Source of the DNA: Varroa destructor
Taxonomy: Eukaryota > Arthropoda > Arachnida > Mesostigmata > Varroidae
NCBI RefSeq assembly: GCF_002443255.2
Contig: NW_019211458.1
Span: 36,196,165-36,260,164, forward strand
Direction: 5' to 3'
DNA: 64,000 nt
Of the stretch, positions 35,824 to 48,818 are shown piece by piece. Numbering within the stretch: position 1 is the first letter of the stretch; each line of letters starts with the position of its first letter. The position numbers and the translations under genes are program-made. A model generated the notes under the pieces. That model did no database searches and had not been told where the DNA came from. It worked only from the letters and a program-made list of their open reading frames with translations.

Positions 35824-37236
35824 TGCTCTCAAATAAGTAGTTCTTAAGTTGAACTTCATATCAAGCTCCTGAACTACTCATAAGTAAAATCACGCTAGTT
35901 TCTATGGCATGCATCGGGATGCAAGCGACGGCTCAATCGATAACCGTTACATCCGATAGGATGCCTCGCGTCCGCCAACAGTATTTTTGATCTTGGCAGC
36001 TGCAACATTTTATAAATTTTAAAAAATACTAAAATATAATAGTAATAATTAATAGTGATTAAAAGTATTGTAAATTTATTATATGAAGTACTTGGTTTCA
36101 AGCGAGGCGAATGCGGACATTATGAACAAGACAGATCCACAACGTCGCAAGGCTACCCGTCTAGAAAATAAGCTGCTGGGACATGGCCATTTTTCCCGAA
36201 GGGACAATCCATTATATTTCGATGAATTTTTACAGTTGAATAACTATTCGTCAATTTGGATACATGTCTCTTACAATATTTACTTCACAATATTCCTTAT
36301 GCTTGCCTGTACCTCGATGCGACCATTGACAAGTGAAACGTTCTTCTTGAGTAAGCCTCGCACTGACTTTTCCCTATTTGCGGGTACCATTTACCGTTCC
36401 TGTCATGGGTTCTATCAATCATTGTAACAGATCCTATTATTTTCATGAACTTCACATTCGACACTGCCGTTAAACACGACGAGCACCCGGCACGAGCCTG
36501 TAACCCTGGCTTCGCACCCCCGACCGCCCCACGTAAACCTAAGCTAAAAGATAACTCTTTCAGTTAGTCTGTCTTCACACTCAAACGTAGCCTGTCAATT
36601 TGAACCGAATATCAACGCTATTCTCTCGTCTAGATGAATTTCTTGAGTGGTATTCCTGATATTTTTGAATGCGTTAATGATATCTAACTCGATACGCTAT
36701 CGCACCGTTCGGTCTGACAAATACGTTTCGTGAGATAATATTTGTCACTCTTGCAGGACTCACACTCTTGTAATACGCTAGAACAGTGCAAAGCTGCGAG
36801 GTCGCAGTCCATTTATAAAGTTACGTCTCCTCCACGACGACGCCCTAGGTTTTCCTGTAACATGGAAAACAAAAGCAATTTGTCTCAACTAATTAAAGTG
36901 TTTTCCTATGTTTAACACTCGGATACAGTTCCAACAGACAACTAATTCTGAGAAAAATTAGCTTTGTCTCTTTAACAATGTTTTCGAAATTCGACCACGA
37001 CGCTGACATCTTACGGCTATTTTTTTTAGCGTTTTAGAGCTAAAGCAAACCTATTGCTAATGTATATATATAGCAACACTATATTGGTCCCAAAAGTGAT
37101 CAGCCAGCAAACAGGTTCCCTGAAAGGTTCTTGTTTAATAAAAGTATCAAATGTAACATTGTACTTAGCGACATCGTTTAAAGAAGATGAAATAACGACG
37201 TACGACTCATTTAAGAACGATAGAAACTCAGTATCG

Positions 37237-37551
37237 TCAATCTGTTAACTCAGTTCCCAACGACGCCATCAGCTTGTTGACGAGGCGAACGACCATTAAA
37301 TGAACCCTTTGATTTAGTAGCCCACGACTGTAAGCGATAACCCCGCTAATCGTTTTCATGGCAATTCGCTTCAATGCCTCAAGCGCGCCTTTTTCGTGGA
37401 CCTGATGCACGTACGTACGAACAGTTAGAAATGTCGTAGGAGCTATGCTAGCTCGACACCCGGAACACAGACGGTCATTAGACAGGGCTAAGCTTACCGA
37501 ACCCTGCTCGAGACTTGAATAGCGGCTTTGAAACACCCGTTTTATATACAC
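37237..37551 (-). CDS. Open frame, unrecognised
   Basis: A 104-codon minus frame ending TELTD-stop. Its second half (VHEKGALEALKRIAMKTISG, then LLNQRVHLMVVRLVNKLMAS) would form two amphipathic helices. It has four start-proximal basic residues and no signal peptide. No splice evidence or family match. Confidence 0.18.
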   Translation of the reverse strand: MYIKRVFQSRYSSLEQGSVSLALSNDRLCSGCRASIAPTTFLTVRTYVHQVHEKGALEALKRIAMKTISGVIAYSRGLLNQRVHLMVVRLVNKLMASLGTELTD

Positions 37552-40500
37552 TTACGTAAAGGGAAATTTGTAGTTTTTTATATAGTGATTTAGTTATCTA
37601 GCTTAAGACTTTTGTAGAGGATAAGCATTAAGCATGCTTGGAGCTGGCTGGAAAACGTGGAAGTGAGCGGTACTACAGTCGAATACAGAAAATTCAGTAT
37701 TGAATATTGTTATAGTCTACATAACGTATTCAATGTTCCTGTAGCTAGGTGATGCCAATTCAACACTTGGAAGCTTCATCATCTAAAATCTACGATTTAC
37801 GATCATCTTAAACAACTATCCTACGTTCCATACAGAATCAATCCACCTACGATCAATGAATGGCAGTACCGACATCGGAAACACGTTCTCTTTCAGATCA
37901 TAAATCTGTAGATCTGAATTATAGGTCCGTTAAAAACAGTTGATATCAGGTCTTGATAAAATTAGTAATGGTAGAAATATAATGTTTTCAGACTTAAGCG
38001 TCCCAGAAATTTCTATAACAAACATGTTCTAGTAGTTGTTACTTCGCCACGTAGAGCTTATTATTAAAAAGAGTTATTTATCGAAAGGTTCAACGATGTC
38101 AAACAGTCACCAATTTTTTTTTTCTCTGTGTATTTTTACCGAGCGTATACTGCGAATATGTTGAAGCTGTGGAGCAAAAGAGTGCGATAATGTCAGTGAG
38201 GTGAGATACGAGCAGCTTTACATTTACCGCTACGAAAGACTAATAGCTTTCGACGAGTTCGAACGGAAGCAAATTATAGCTCGTCATTTGGAAATCGCTA
38301 TTGTTATAAAAACACTCAGAACAGAAATGAACTAGCTCAAGCGGGCAAACAAATGAAGCACAATGAAGTCGCGAAGGTTTGACGATCTAGTTTCATGTAG
38401 ATTTCATGTAGACAGTGGGGTTAGGAAGTTGAAAATCGTGATCGGTACCAGAGATGTTCCACAATTTCCAAGCAGCAAGTTAATTTAAGATATCTGAAGT
38501 TCTCGAAGGTGTTTACAACCGATTCTTTTTAGTAGATTTATACTGGCTTGTACAAGCTGCGTTTCATCCCATATGACTGCTACAATGTTGAAATGTGGCT
38601 ATTTCCTTCACTCTACGAAGAGTTGCAAGTGCATTTGACAATTATGACGCGTTCTGTCTCATATTAAAATGGTGCTAGTTTAGAAACCGAATCATGACCC
38701 ACTGAAGCAACAGTCCCTCTTTTGTACGTTTATCTTTTTTAATATCCAGTTGAAGATGCTTCAATAAGCGTTCTATTCGTACGACCGTAGTTACCGCGCA
38801 CCCTACTACGACTACTTATTATATAACAGTCTCTGCTCTGAATAGAAGGCGACGTGTGTGATCTATTCTATACTCATCGTTGTCGCACGCGTTTGTTTTC
38901 AATGGCAGCTTGTAGAACTCCGTCATTCTCACGATAACCAGCGGATCACTCACTATTTGAATTCGCTAGTTCATTATGCCGTTCGATCATACATTATCAC
39001 TGTAATCTTTTTTTCAACGTGAATCTTGAGTTCTATTATATATTATACTGGATAGCCATTCGTCGTGGCGCGAGTACGGCTGGCGCCCGTGGGCTGATTT
39101 TCGAAATTCAGAGCTACCGGTACTTGCACGGAACAGCTGTGCAGCCTTTCGTTGTCTCATAGGAGGAGCTATGCCGTTCGAAAGATAGTAACCGGAAGAC
39201 TGCTACTGTCTACAGGTTTGTAGATAGTTACGTGTTAATGAATTGCCCAACGCAGATCTATATGGAAGCTGCTCTGTTACTGTTTCTCTGGCAAGGATTT
39301 GGCCTATTTTAGGTGCCCAATTGAACGAAATATGAGTTAGATAAAAGGGAAGTTCTTATATTTCAATGTGTCTACACGGCCAAACTAACGACTAATGACG
39401 TAATTGATAACGGTTTACACCGTTGCAAAGATTTGTAGAAGAAGAAAAAAACATGTACAGACCGCAGACGTAGCAGAGACGCAAACGGGGCCATATTTTG
39501 TACATGATTAAAAAAAAAAACCAAGAAGCGGTGAAAAATCATCAGGAATAGTCGTACGAGGGTCGTTGACATGCGTATTTTCATTCTTCATTCAACGGTC
39601 CGTTCTGGCAATGACACAGCAGTCAACACCCATAATAACGATTGATTTTTTTCTAAGAAAATCTTGCCTGCACAGCAAATAACACTGCTATGTGTAGCTG
39701 TCTCGTGTTAGTATGTAAATGAGAATTTTCAATTAAACTTCTTGAAAGTTGCCTGTTAGGTTTAGACGAAATTTGAAGTTGAAAGTTGAAACTTGGTGTT
39801 ACGGATTCAGTTTGAAGTAACATTATTTTCAAAAAGTACAAACGATAAACCATTCAGAGATATTTGCTTTCTCTACACTATCTTGGTGTGCTACACGATT
39901 TCTGCGAACTCATCCATTTTGCTTATCAACTCAAATGGCCATTTAGAAATGTTCTTCATATACGACTTCACTGGAAGGAAATGGAAATCGCACATGAATT
40001 ATAAACTTATACGACCAGTTTTCATAACCCACAGTCTTCTAGGGGTGTGATTTTAACCGATAAAATGTGACTGGTACGCACACCGGTCATTGTGACATCT
40101 GGAAACACACAGAGGCATACTTATTTCAATCACGCCAGCAGTTTTCAAAAACCAAAAGTTAAAAAAATTTCAAGGCGACTGAAGCCTTGGACAAGTAACC
40201 AGCCGGAGGTATGAAAAACTGAACTTCTAGCGCTCGTTCTCCTCCGTTTCAACAAGTTTTTCGTCCTTCAGTCTATTGAAAGAGAAGTCCGTACCACTAG
40301 GTACTAGTACTAGCATAAAGACACTTTATTTGCTCTATACCTCCCCCTTATATACAGCAATAGCAACGAAAGTACGTAGAATTAAGTACGTTGCTGATTC
40401 AGTTACGTTACACATGTATGAGTCTAATAGAGAGAATTCTACTGCCGCTTGCGCTCTGGGCTATTTCTATTTAAAGGTCTACGTTGTGTACTCAAAGCAA

Positions 40501-43500
40501 GTCATTCTCCTCGACTGCTGGAGCTACATTCGTTATCGCTTTCATGATTGCAGTTATGATGAAGACGTCAAAGTACAAGCCTTCAGCCACCGAAGGTTTG
40601 GGCTTTAAAACTCTCACACATGGCCATTACCTTCTTGACCTATAAATATATACTGCGAGCAAGCTCTTCAGTATTTGCTGTAGAGTTTTTTCAATGACTG
40701 CATGCCTGCCTGTTTTTCGAGAGTGATAAGACATGATCTCGGCTTCGGCCCGAAACCGCCCAATTCGTAGCAATGTTATGCTTCCTCTGATTTGAACCAG
40801 CAGCCCATTGGCAGGTACGTACCCCGAAAACTTCTTTGTTTGTGCATGGAACCTAACGAAGATCTCGTTTACGAGATCCTACTTGTTACATTTTTCTGAC
40901 GTCGATTACCTTAAAATTTTCTAAATCCTATAGCAACAGCACCTCCGTATCCAAATCGGATCCTTCGTCCGTCACACGCTAATGCATTGAATCTGGCTGC
41001 CTTTAACGCTGCGACGCTCATTCTCTAATGGACCTACCACGCACGTCGACTGATTCAACCGACAGTTTGAATTCTACTACACGGCGGTGCATTCGGTAGT
41101 CGAGTGTAAGCTTTGCAAGAGTCCTGAAGTCAGGCAGCGCCGCTATAATAAGGTAGCTCAGGAAGCCGTCGCACTGGCATCATGCTCTAACGTTCTTAGT
41201 TAAGCCTTAAGTCAGCGGTAACTCGATACGCTTCTCCTGGGTAAATGTATACAGGCTTTCATCATCTCCTCGGACACCACGCATAATATTCTTTCGCGTG
41301 AGCTGATGCTTCTCGTGGGAACGGGTCGTAGAAATAGGCAAGCCTCGAGTCGCTGCTTTTGTTGCCCACAGCGAAATCGAATCAGTACCGAGTTGGCGCT
41401 AGGAAAAGTCCATAAGCAATTCAGGAAAAGAGCTTACGTGACCAGCCGTAGGCAGCTGCTGCTATCTTCAAAATCCTAATCCATTATTCAGGCCTCGAGT
41501 AATCCAGGACAGACCGTCATCTTGCAGCTTGGACCACTACTTTGATCATCCTCAGTTTACTAGGCTTTTGGCAACTCGGCTTCGTTTCCTTTCTTCTACC
41601 GCCGATTGTAGTGACGGCGCAAAAAAAACCGGCACAAATGCCGTTTATTTGCTCTACACTTTACTCGACATAGCATAGCGACGAGAAAATTTATTATTAA
41701 ATATATTAAAGGTACGCGTCATGACAGTATGTATCTTGGATAGAGGATGAGCAAGTACCGACATGGTATCATTCAAGAGCTGGTGCTGAACATTAACAGT
41801 TGTCTCAAAACCTTATCTAATTTTAGTATTTTCGAGAATTAGCTGAGCATCGAGCCTGAGCCGTCGAAGATTAGATACAAATTCAAACTTCAAACTGAAC
41901 CCTTCTTCTCGACCATAGCAAAACATCGATCATATACATAATAAAGCGGGTTATAGGAGTAGACCTCGTAGAGTTTTTTTTTTTTATTAAGAGCATAAAA
42001 CAGAATGTTACTGTAAACAAAATGGCTGGTGAAAAGAAATAAGCCAGGTATGGCGAATATTTTTTTCATTTAAACATCAGTTATTTGGACATCATCGTCA
42101 TTAGTGTCTTTTGTCAGTGTGGACTAAATATATTGAAGGGTTTTTGAATCACATAGAATCATTTAGAACGACCACATCATATCTCGGCCGTTTGCCCTTG
42201 AGGAGGATCAAAGTCTCAAATTGCCCTGGTATCCTGAAGTTAACTTCTATGCTAGGATTTAAGGAAATTACAAAAAAATATTAACCGTCTGGCAAATGAT
42301 TTTACTATTTTCTTGATTATTATATTTAATATTACAAACAAATATAGATTTGTTTGTAATATTAAATATATTCATGATTAACAACACTAGGTGACTCCCG
42401 TGCTGATGTTGGGTATAGGTAGCGCCCACTAGCGGGCCGAGGGCATCCAGAAGACCTTTAAGCAGCCTTTGGGTGCACCATCTTGAAAATACTAAGTACT
42501 GGACTCGAGTATGCGCTCGTGGATTACACCGTCGTTTGGACTTAACGACACAACGATTTATACAATATTCTTGTGAGACTTCTAACGATAACTCTTCCTA
42601 CGGCTGACTAAGCGGATGGATCTTGGTGAAATCGGCATTGTGTTGGGAAGATTCAGTTTGGCTTATTTCCACCTGGACAGTCGACTATGGTACTGTACAA
42701 TAATACATACTTGGGCAGGTGAGCTCTTGAATTGCTTAATTGCTCTACTGGCAGGAAAATCCCAATAATTTTGACACTGGTCACATTCGTGCTTGCTGAA
42801 GCAGGTCTATATCTTCAGCTTCTCAAATTCAAGCAATATTTACTAACAACAATTAAGGATCGAACATTAAGTTTTGTTCTGACTTGTTTACATGTTAAAC
42901 ACAAACTTTCCACATATGCGTCGGGGAAAATAATCCTGTATAATACAAACAATTTTCTCTGTAAAACACATTTACTGTCTTCAGAACTGTGATCATAGTT
43001 TCATCTGAGCACCACTACGTCTAATCATTGTCCCGCGGTATATTCGTATTCCATGGTTATTTTTTTTTATAAGCCTGTTTAGTAATGATAAGTTCGTTTA
43101 AAGTTTGTGAGCGTTTTAGATGTCTCCAACAGCCTATGCGTACAATTTATCACTGCCTGGGGAATAATATTTTCTTATTGGGTAGGCAATGAGGGGTACA
43201 GTGCAGCCGACCAAAGGCTGCCACGAATAGACATCAGTATTTAACCAAATGAACTCTTTCCATTAGTACCGGTTGGATTAGTTTTTCAATTTGCAGCTGA
43301 CCTTTTCTGGTCCATGACTCGTCCATGTGTCTACAAAAGATCAAAATTTTTCCAACTTACATGAATTGGTCATTCATTTGGTTATAACATCTCATCGATC
43401 ACGAAGAATTTACCAAATATCTTGCTAACTTAAGGCAGTAACGTGACCGTTAGCTGACCGACAAATTAGTAAAAAAGCCGCAGGCGTCTACAGTATTTAT

Positions 43501-44289
43501 TTCCAAAATAGCTTTCTGACATGGACGTTGGCTCGTGGCAAAACGTCTCTTTCTCCGAAGAGATGAAGCGGCAAGTTCTGTCCTATTTCCCGCCAGTACT
43601 AGCAAGTCCAACTCTGTACCTTCAACTCGTAGCAATTACTAGTAAGAGCAAGTAATTCTCATCCAGACTTTGTGCCGAACCCCATGAATGCGATATTTCT
43701 CTCTAAGGACTACCTTTAAGTGCGATGTGGTAGCCCCTAATGATGCATACAACGAGAGCGACCTGTTGCTATTAAGTTCGACGCAGTGACTCTAAGAGCT
43801 CGCTGCACCTCACTATGATGTCGATGATGTTCTAGATTCCAAAAAGAGCGTCTCTGCAACAGGTACCGAGTGGATATTACTAGTTTATGTTATGATTTAC
43901 AGGCTCCTTTGCACGATTTGGTAGTCACGTTAGCGATTTTTCAGCCTATTGGGCAAGGCCCTTAGGCACAGTAGAAACTATTAGAGCAGAACGGAGCCGA
44001 CCTATCTAGGAAACATTGTTTGCTACGGTCATATTACATAGTCGTTTTTTATATACAGTTTGCCCAGCGCTGAATCCGATGTCGGCTGGTTAGTGTTCCT
44101 TCTAACCACGACCGCGCACTGAACCCTAAATCCAATTGCTTTGGAGGGTTCAACAGGGCGTGCTTTACAACCATTTCGCCGACCGCTCGTTTCGTTTGAC
44201 ATCAACGTGATCGGGAACTTTTGTAATATATACCGCTGAAGTGAGCAGAATCAAATGAAATTGGCAAGACATGCTTTTAAAGTTAGTTT
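37552..44289. other. Non-coding stretch
   Basis: Only short frames, the largest being 40276-40608 on plus (110 codons, no motif, no splice signals). The 42.3-kb perfect palindrome is here. The part from 40.9 to 41.6 kb has more GC but is broken by stops in all frames. Confidence 0.45.
42321..42370. repeat. Perfect 23-bp inverted repeat with 4-base loop
   Basis: Arms 42321-42343 and 42348-42370 are exact reverse complements, enclosing ATAG. The arms are AT-rich (containing AATATTACAAACAAA). The structure is unexplained by a gene. It could be a cruciform-forming palindrome, a fold-back element or the product of template switching. Confidence 0.95.
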
Positions 44290-44604
44290 TCAGTATCCCC
44301 TTGCCCTTTCCTCCGAGAAAAAACGGCGCCGTTTTGGAGTTACAAAGTATAGGACGTTGAGCCACTTGGCATTTAGAACAATGAGATTATCTGGCAGGTG
44401 ACCCGTCGGCGAGCGATCGTTTATCATCGCCGTGCTAGCAATTTCGATCCCTTCACAAAAAGCACCTGTTGCCGCAACGATTTGCTCAGGACCCAGCTTA
44501 TGCAGTATTCCAGCTTCAATTTTAGGCCATAATAATATTGATTTATTGTGCTCTCGCTTAGGTTTTTCCACCTGTTGAATTCGTCCGGCCACACATAGTC
44601 TCAT
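44290..44604 (-). CDS. Candidate exon, unrecognised
   Basis: A 104-codon minus frame with balanced, protein-like composition in its middle: SILLWPKIEAGILHKLGPEQ, then IVAATGAFCEGIEIASTAM and LPDNLIVLNAKWLNVLYFV. A CAACAG acceptor-like site lies near 44570. No recognisable motif. The plus strand has no comparable frame here. Confidence 0.22.
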   Translation of the reverse strand: MRLCVAGRIQQVEKPKREHNKSILLWPKIEAGILHKLGPEQIVAATGAFCEGIEIASTAMINDRSPTGHLPDNLIVLNAKWLNVLYFVTPKRRRFFSEERARGY

Positions 44605-45271
44605 AAATGAACGGTATCATTCAGACAGGGGGGGGTCAAATCATCTATGTGCGTAGAATCAGTATAATCCGAAAAACTCCATATACAACTGAGCCTTTTT
44701 AAAGTATCTCCAGAAGTAAAATTGCAAGAGGTACTACCTTTCGTTGAGCTATGCCTTATTTGGATGGTATTTGGTGCAAACCGAAACCTAAAATAGATAT
44801 TGACAAGCCAATAGCGTTAAGCAAGTCATTTGAGCAAGGCTATATATGAGGTTGCCGGGAGCTATTTAGAATGGAAAGTTTAAACAACTTTTGACCCATA
44901 GAAGGTAGAACCCCGATATCTTGGTTTTGTTGGATGTTTTCTTCTTTGTCGTTTAGACAGCGAAGTTAACGCTTTGAGGGTTCCTCAGCACCTTTGTACT
45001 TGTGATTGGCAGTACCGTACTTGACCTAATTATTGATGACTTGTCTGAGAAAATCAATCCCCTATGCATTCATGGAGCACGAGGTGTCGTTCTTCCCATT
45101 TCAGTCACATTTAACCTACGGTGGCAAGATTTATAACACTGTAATTTTCTAATTCAGTACATAAGAAGTACAGTAGAAAACTAACAATGGACTTAAGTAA
45201 AAAGTCGTAAGTTCCATGGACTGCTAGAGACAGCATAGGGCTACTCAGGCATTCTGGGTATACTTTCTTAG

Positions 45272-45522
45272 TGAGACGTAAGCTTGCCAAACATATCAAA
45301 GGTAATGCCAAATTCCACGAAGAGAACCTCGGTGCAAAAAGTGGTCGGGTTCTATCTAAATCTGTGACAGTGGATAAATTACGCTTTAAGGAAGGTAAAA
45401 AACGTGCTAAGGTTTCCGAGGTTTTAGGCAGGTACCGTTCAAGTCGCGCCAGTCCCGCTGTCACTGCAAGTAACCATTCAGTCAGGCATGAGTTTTGCCG
45501 GAGTCTGATCCTCCGACAATAA
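45272..45522 (+). CDS. Candidate terminal exon encoding a basic protein tail
   Basis: An acceptor-like TATACTTTCTTAG ends at 45271. The phase-2 frame runs 83 codons to TAA and is rich in Lys and Arg: RRKLAKHIKGNAKFHEE, then SVTVDKLRFKEGKKRAKVSE and a Ser/Arg-rich end. The overlapping 154-codon minus frame is Leu-rich and looks like its shadow. No family is recognised; a nuclear or nucleic-acid-binding tail is possible from charge alone. Confidence 0.33.
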
Positions 45523-46730
45523 CTGGTATATCGCCTGCGTACGTTAACAGCAATCCATAAACACATGGAGGACACTCAATACGATAGCAATAGATTAAGC
45601 CAGATTAAGCTCAGATTAATTTCTCAGAGGATTTCCCGAATCTGGCGTAAGCAATTGGAAACAGCACCGTATTCTGTAAACATTGTCGAACGATTTTTGA
45701 GAAGTGCGGCGGGAATTCGAACAGGGGTTTAGAAAATTTCAAGTCCATTAACTTCCATAGCAAAAGGGTCAGAAACGCAGATTTCGCGTGGAAGGAAATG
45801 ATTTCAACTGCCGACATACCTTTTTTCTTCACGACCAATTCCAACAACTCCTTAGTGATTGGGCCGATCCCGCGAAGAATACGGTGGAGACCTTGCTATT
45901 GTTGCAGTTAATACTCAAGCAGGTTTGTAGTATTCTAGTGACAAATTTAGTGAAAATCATCATCAGACTTTGACACTTTACTAGGAGATATGCCAGAAGG
46001 GGCGAAATAAAATTTAAGCAGTCGTTAGTTAATGAACCATGAGTTCAGGACATTTACGACAAAGTAATTGGAGCGCGCTTGATAAAATTGTTAGCACCTG
46101 GCGCTAAGTCGTTCAATTTACTAAAGATTAAGACATCGATGTTCACTAACAGAACAATCAAGGGAGCAATTGAGCATTCTAGGGAAAATTATTAATTCTT
46201 ATATCTACGACTGACATTATGAGGTGCGTCATCCCGCTACGGAACTAATCAGTTCGGTGTGTCCTTACAAATCGCGATCGTAGATTAAGCTACAGCGTCT
46301 TAAAAACTTCAACTGGTTTTCTCTACACATGTTCTTTTTCCCTTTCATTACCGAAAGAAGGCCTCTGATAGATAATGAGCCTGAGTTAAACATCAATTAG
46401 TCAATTAGTGGTACACAGGCACGTGTGAACGTGTCGTCAGAGCCACAGAGTATGACACGCTTGCCAATGTCATAACACGTAAGATCGTTGTCTGATTGAG
46501 GCACGAATTTACGCTTGTTCTGGAGAAGTTATGGCATCTAAAAACTGCTATGGGTTAGATAAAGTTGGGGACCGTCTATGCTATCATATAGTGGTCAGCG
46601 TTTTGGACAAGGGCAAAAAGCGGAGATTGCACTTTATTCTACTTTCATGCCTGCGCTATAAAGACTTCTTTTAGCAAACGAAACACAGAGTTCGTTCTGG
46701 TATCAGAAACATGGCGTCTATGCGGATTGT

Positions 46731-47017
46731 TTACCTCGGTATTAGTGGCGGAAGGTAATGTCCTATTTCAAACACTTGAGAGAAAGGCGAGAAGGCGTTG
46801 TTGGCCGCCTCGAAATCTCTATTCAGTAATTGCGTATGAGGATCGTCTTCTCCCAGAGTAGTGAGCAAATTGTAATCAGCATGTGACAGATGTGATAGCG
46901 GTAGCACCACATTCTGATCAGACATTTTCACATGCCATCTCTCAAGTACGAAGCTTTGTAGGGCCGACAGCAGTCTCAAAATTTGCTCGAGGCCACGTCG
47001 TGCAAACCAACGGGGTC
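46731..47017 (-). CDS. Candidate exon, unrecognised
   Basis: Open on the minus strand from just after a stop near 47018 to a stop at 46731. It contains RRGLEQILRLLSALQSFVLE, then MSDQNVVLPLSHLSHADYNL and DPHTQLLNRDFEAANNAFSP. Amphipathic helices and acidic loops look like real protein, but no family or strong splice signal was found. Confidence 0.22.
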
Positions 47018-48581
47018 GCTCTTAAGTAACACCGCCGGTTTCAAAGCCGTGAGGTGTCTTCTACGTGGCAACCACTGACATAAATCGGCTTTTATAAGGG
47101 CGTGTGTTCACAGGCTTTGCGTTTCCAGGGGGCAGAGAAATCGTCGCATGTCATGACTATCCGTGACAGTATCGTGTAAGCGGTACGCGCAAAAAGCCCA
47201 GATATATTTGCTTTCTAAGACAACGGTTCAGCACGGAATACTTCGCCAACAAAATATATATATCGGTTATTGCGCAATTGTTGAAAGACTTTTTCTGGGA
47301 AATGTAGCCAAGTACGTTTCGATGAAAGCGCACACACTTACAATTTAAATGCAAAAATTAACAGAATAACAGCGTACAATGTTTCGCCGACACAACATTT
47401 TCACTATATATCATAACAAAATAGATAATGACGAATTAAATTATTTACTCATACGCAATTAAGCTGTAATCCGGTGCGTGTCGGTGCAACTACAGTTCAA
47501 TAAGCGCTTCTTTGTCAAAAAAAGAGAGGCATCACTTAAAAGAAGTGGTAGTAATAAAGTTAGGCAAAGAAACGATTATTAGCTGGAAACGACTGGGTAG
47601 CAGAAGCTATAAACTGTAGAAGACATACGAGAATTATCTACGGTAAAACTCACGGCCAAGGTAAACCCAGGAAGGAAGTCGGCCAGGATAAAAATGAACA
47701 TGGTAAATACATCTTTTTGGTAATGCTTTGTTTCCAACGGTGTATTAATTGCTGTTACTCATTTTGAGCTAATCTTTTTAAAAAACCGTATTAACGAACT
47801 GTGTGTGCACAGAGTACATCAAGGAAGTGTTATTGGTACAAATATTTGCGGTGTTAGATACATTGAGGGAAAGAAAATTCTGTTTATCGATTCACAGCTC
47901 TTCGAAAGACTTTGTGCAAAACTTTCCATTTATTAACATCGCCTAATGGAAAAAGGCAAAGAGTAGGTCTACCTATTTGAAGACTCACTGTGAATGTTTA
48001 TCGTATCGGACAATATTTGGCAATTACTATTCTATATCTATCTTTATACGAACAGGTTCTAGACAGGCTGGACTTTGTATTTTCAAAAACAGTTACGTTT
48101 AAATAATCTCCTTTCTCAGACGATCTTGCATTTAAATTAGGATACGTATACGCGTTTCTAACGCCATAGGAATAGTATACTTTGAACGTCGCACGCATTT
48201 AGTAGGAAATCACGGTATTTTTTTCGTTTAACCCGTACTCGGATAGAACAGCGCCAAATATAGGACAGAAACTACATAGCCTTGTACATAGCAAGTGGAC
48301 ACACAAAAAACATCTCTACACAATTATATCTATTTTTAATTTACTGGCATATTTCCTGGACACAGTCAAAGGATCAATGAACAGATGCCCTTTGCATTAT
48401 TTATCCGTAGCGTTTTGCTAAATCCTTAACGCAAAAAATCACAGCCGGTGTTTGCAGAGTAATTTATTTAATTTTGTACTAGTTACTTATTTAGACTAAT
48501 AGTATACTTCAATCGCGTGAATCACACAAATGAGCAATATTTTTTCCAAAATTTTCAAGCGAACATTGAAATCGATTTATC

Positions 48582-48818
48582 GTGAATGAACCGACGATTG
48601 TTAGATCATTTTTGCCAGCAATACCGTCGATTGCAGCCATATTTTATGATGAATTGTATTGTCCTGAAAAAAGTAACCGTAAAGCAATGATAAAGAGCAA
48701 AATTAGTCATTCTGGTCACGAAATCCTATTTAACCTATTTGTCCTACTCGACGAGAATCCAAGGCAGTACGATATTCGATTGCATATTATTCTAGTTAAA
48801 ACGGAGAAAGTACTTTGA
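48582..48818 (+). CDS. Open frame, unrecognised
   Basis: A 78-codon frame (GTG at 48582, no in-frame ATG start nearby) with protein-like composition: VRSFLPAIPSIAAIFYDELY, then HEILFNLFVLLDENPRQYDI. It lies in an otherwise stop-rich AT region. No splice evidence. Confidence 0.15.
   Translation: MNEPTIVRSFLPAIPSIAAIFYDELYCPEKSNRKAMIKSKISHSGHEILFNLFVLLDENPRQYDIRLHIILVKTEKVL

Noticed and set aside
45111..45575. 154-codon minus frame.
   Set aside because: Leu/Ser-rich shadow of the Lys-rich plus frame at 45272-45522, with no motif.
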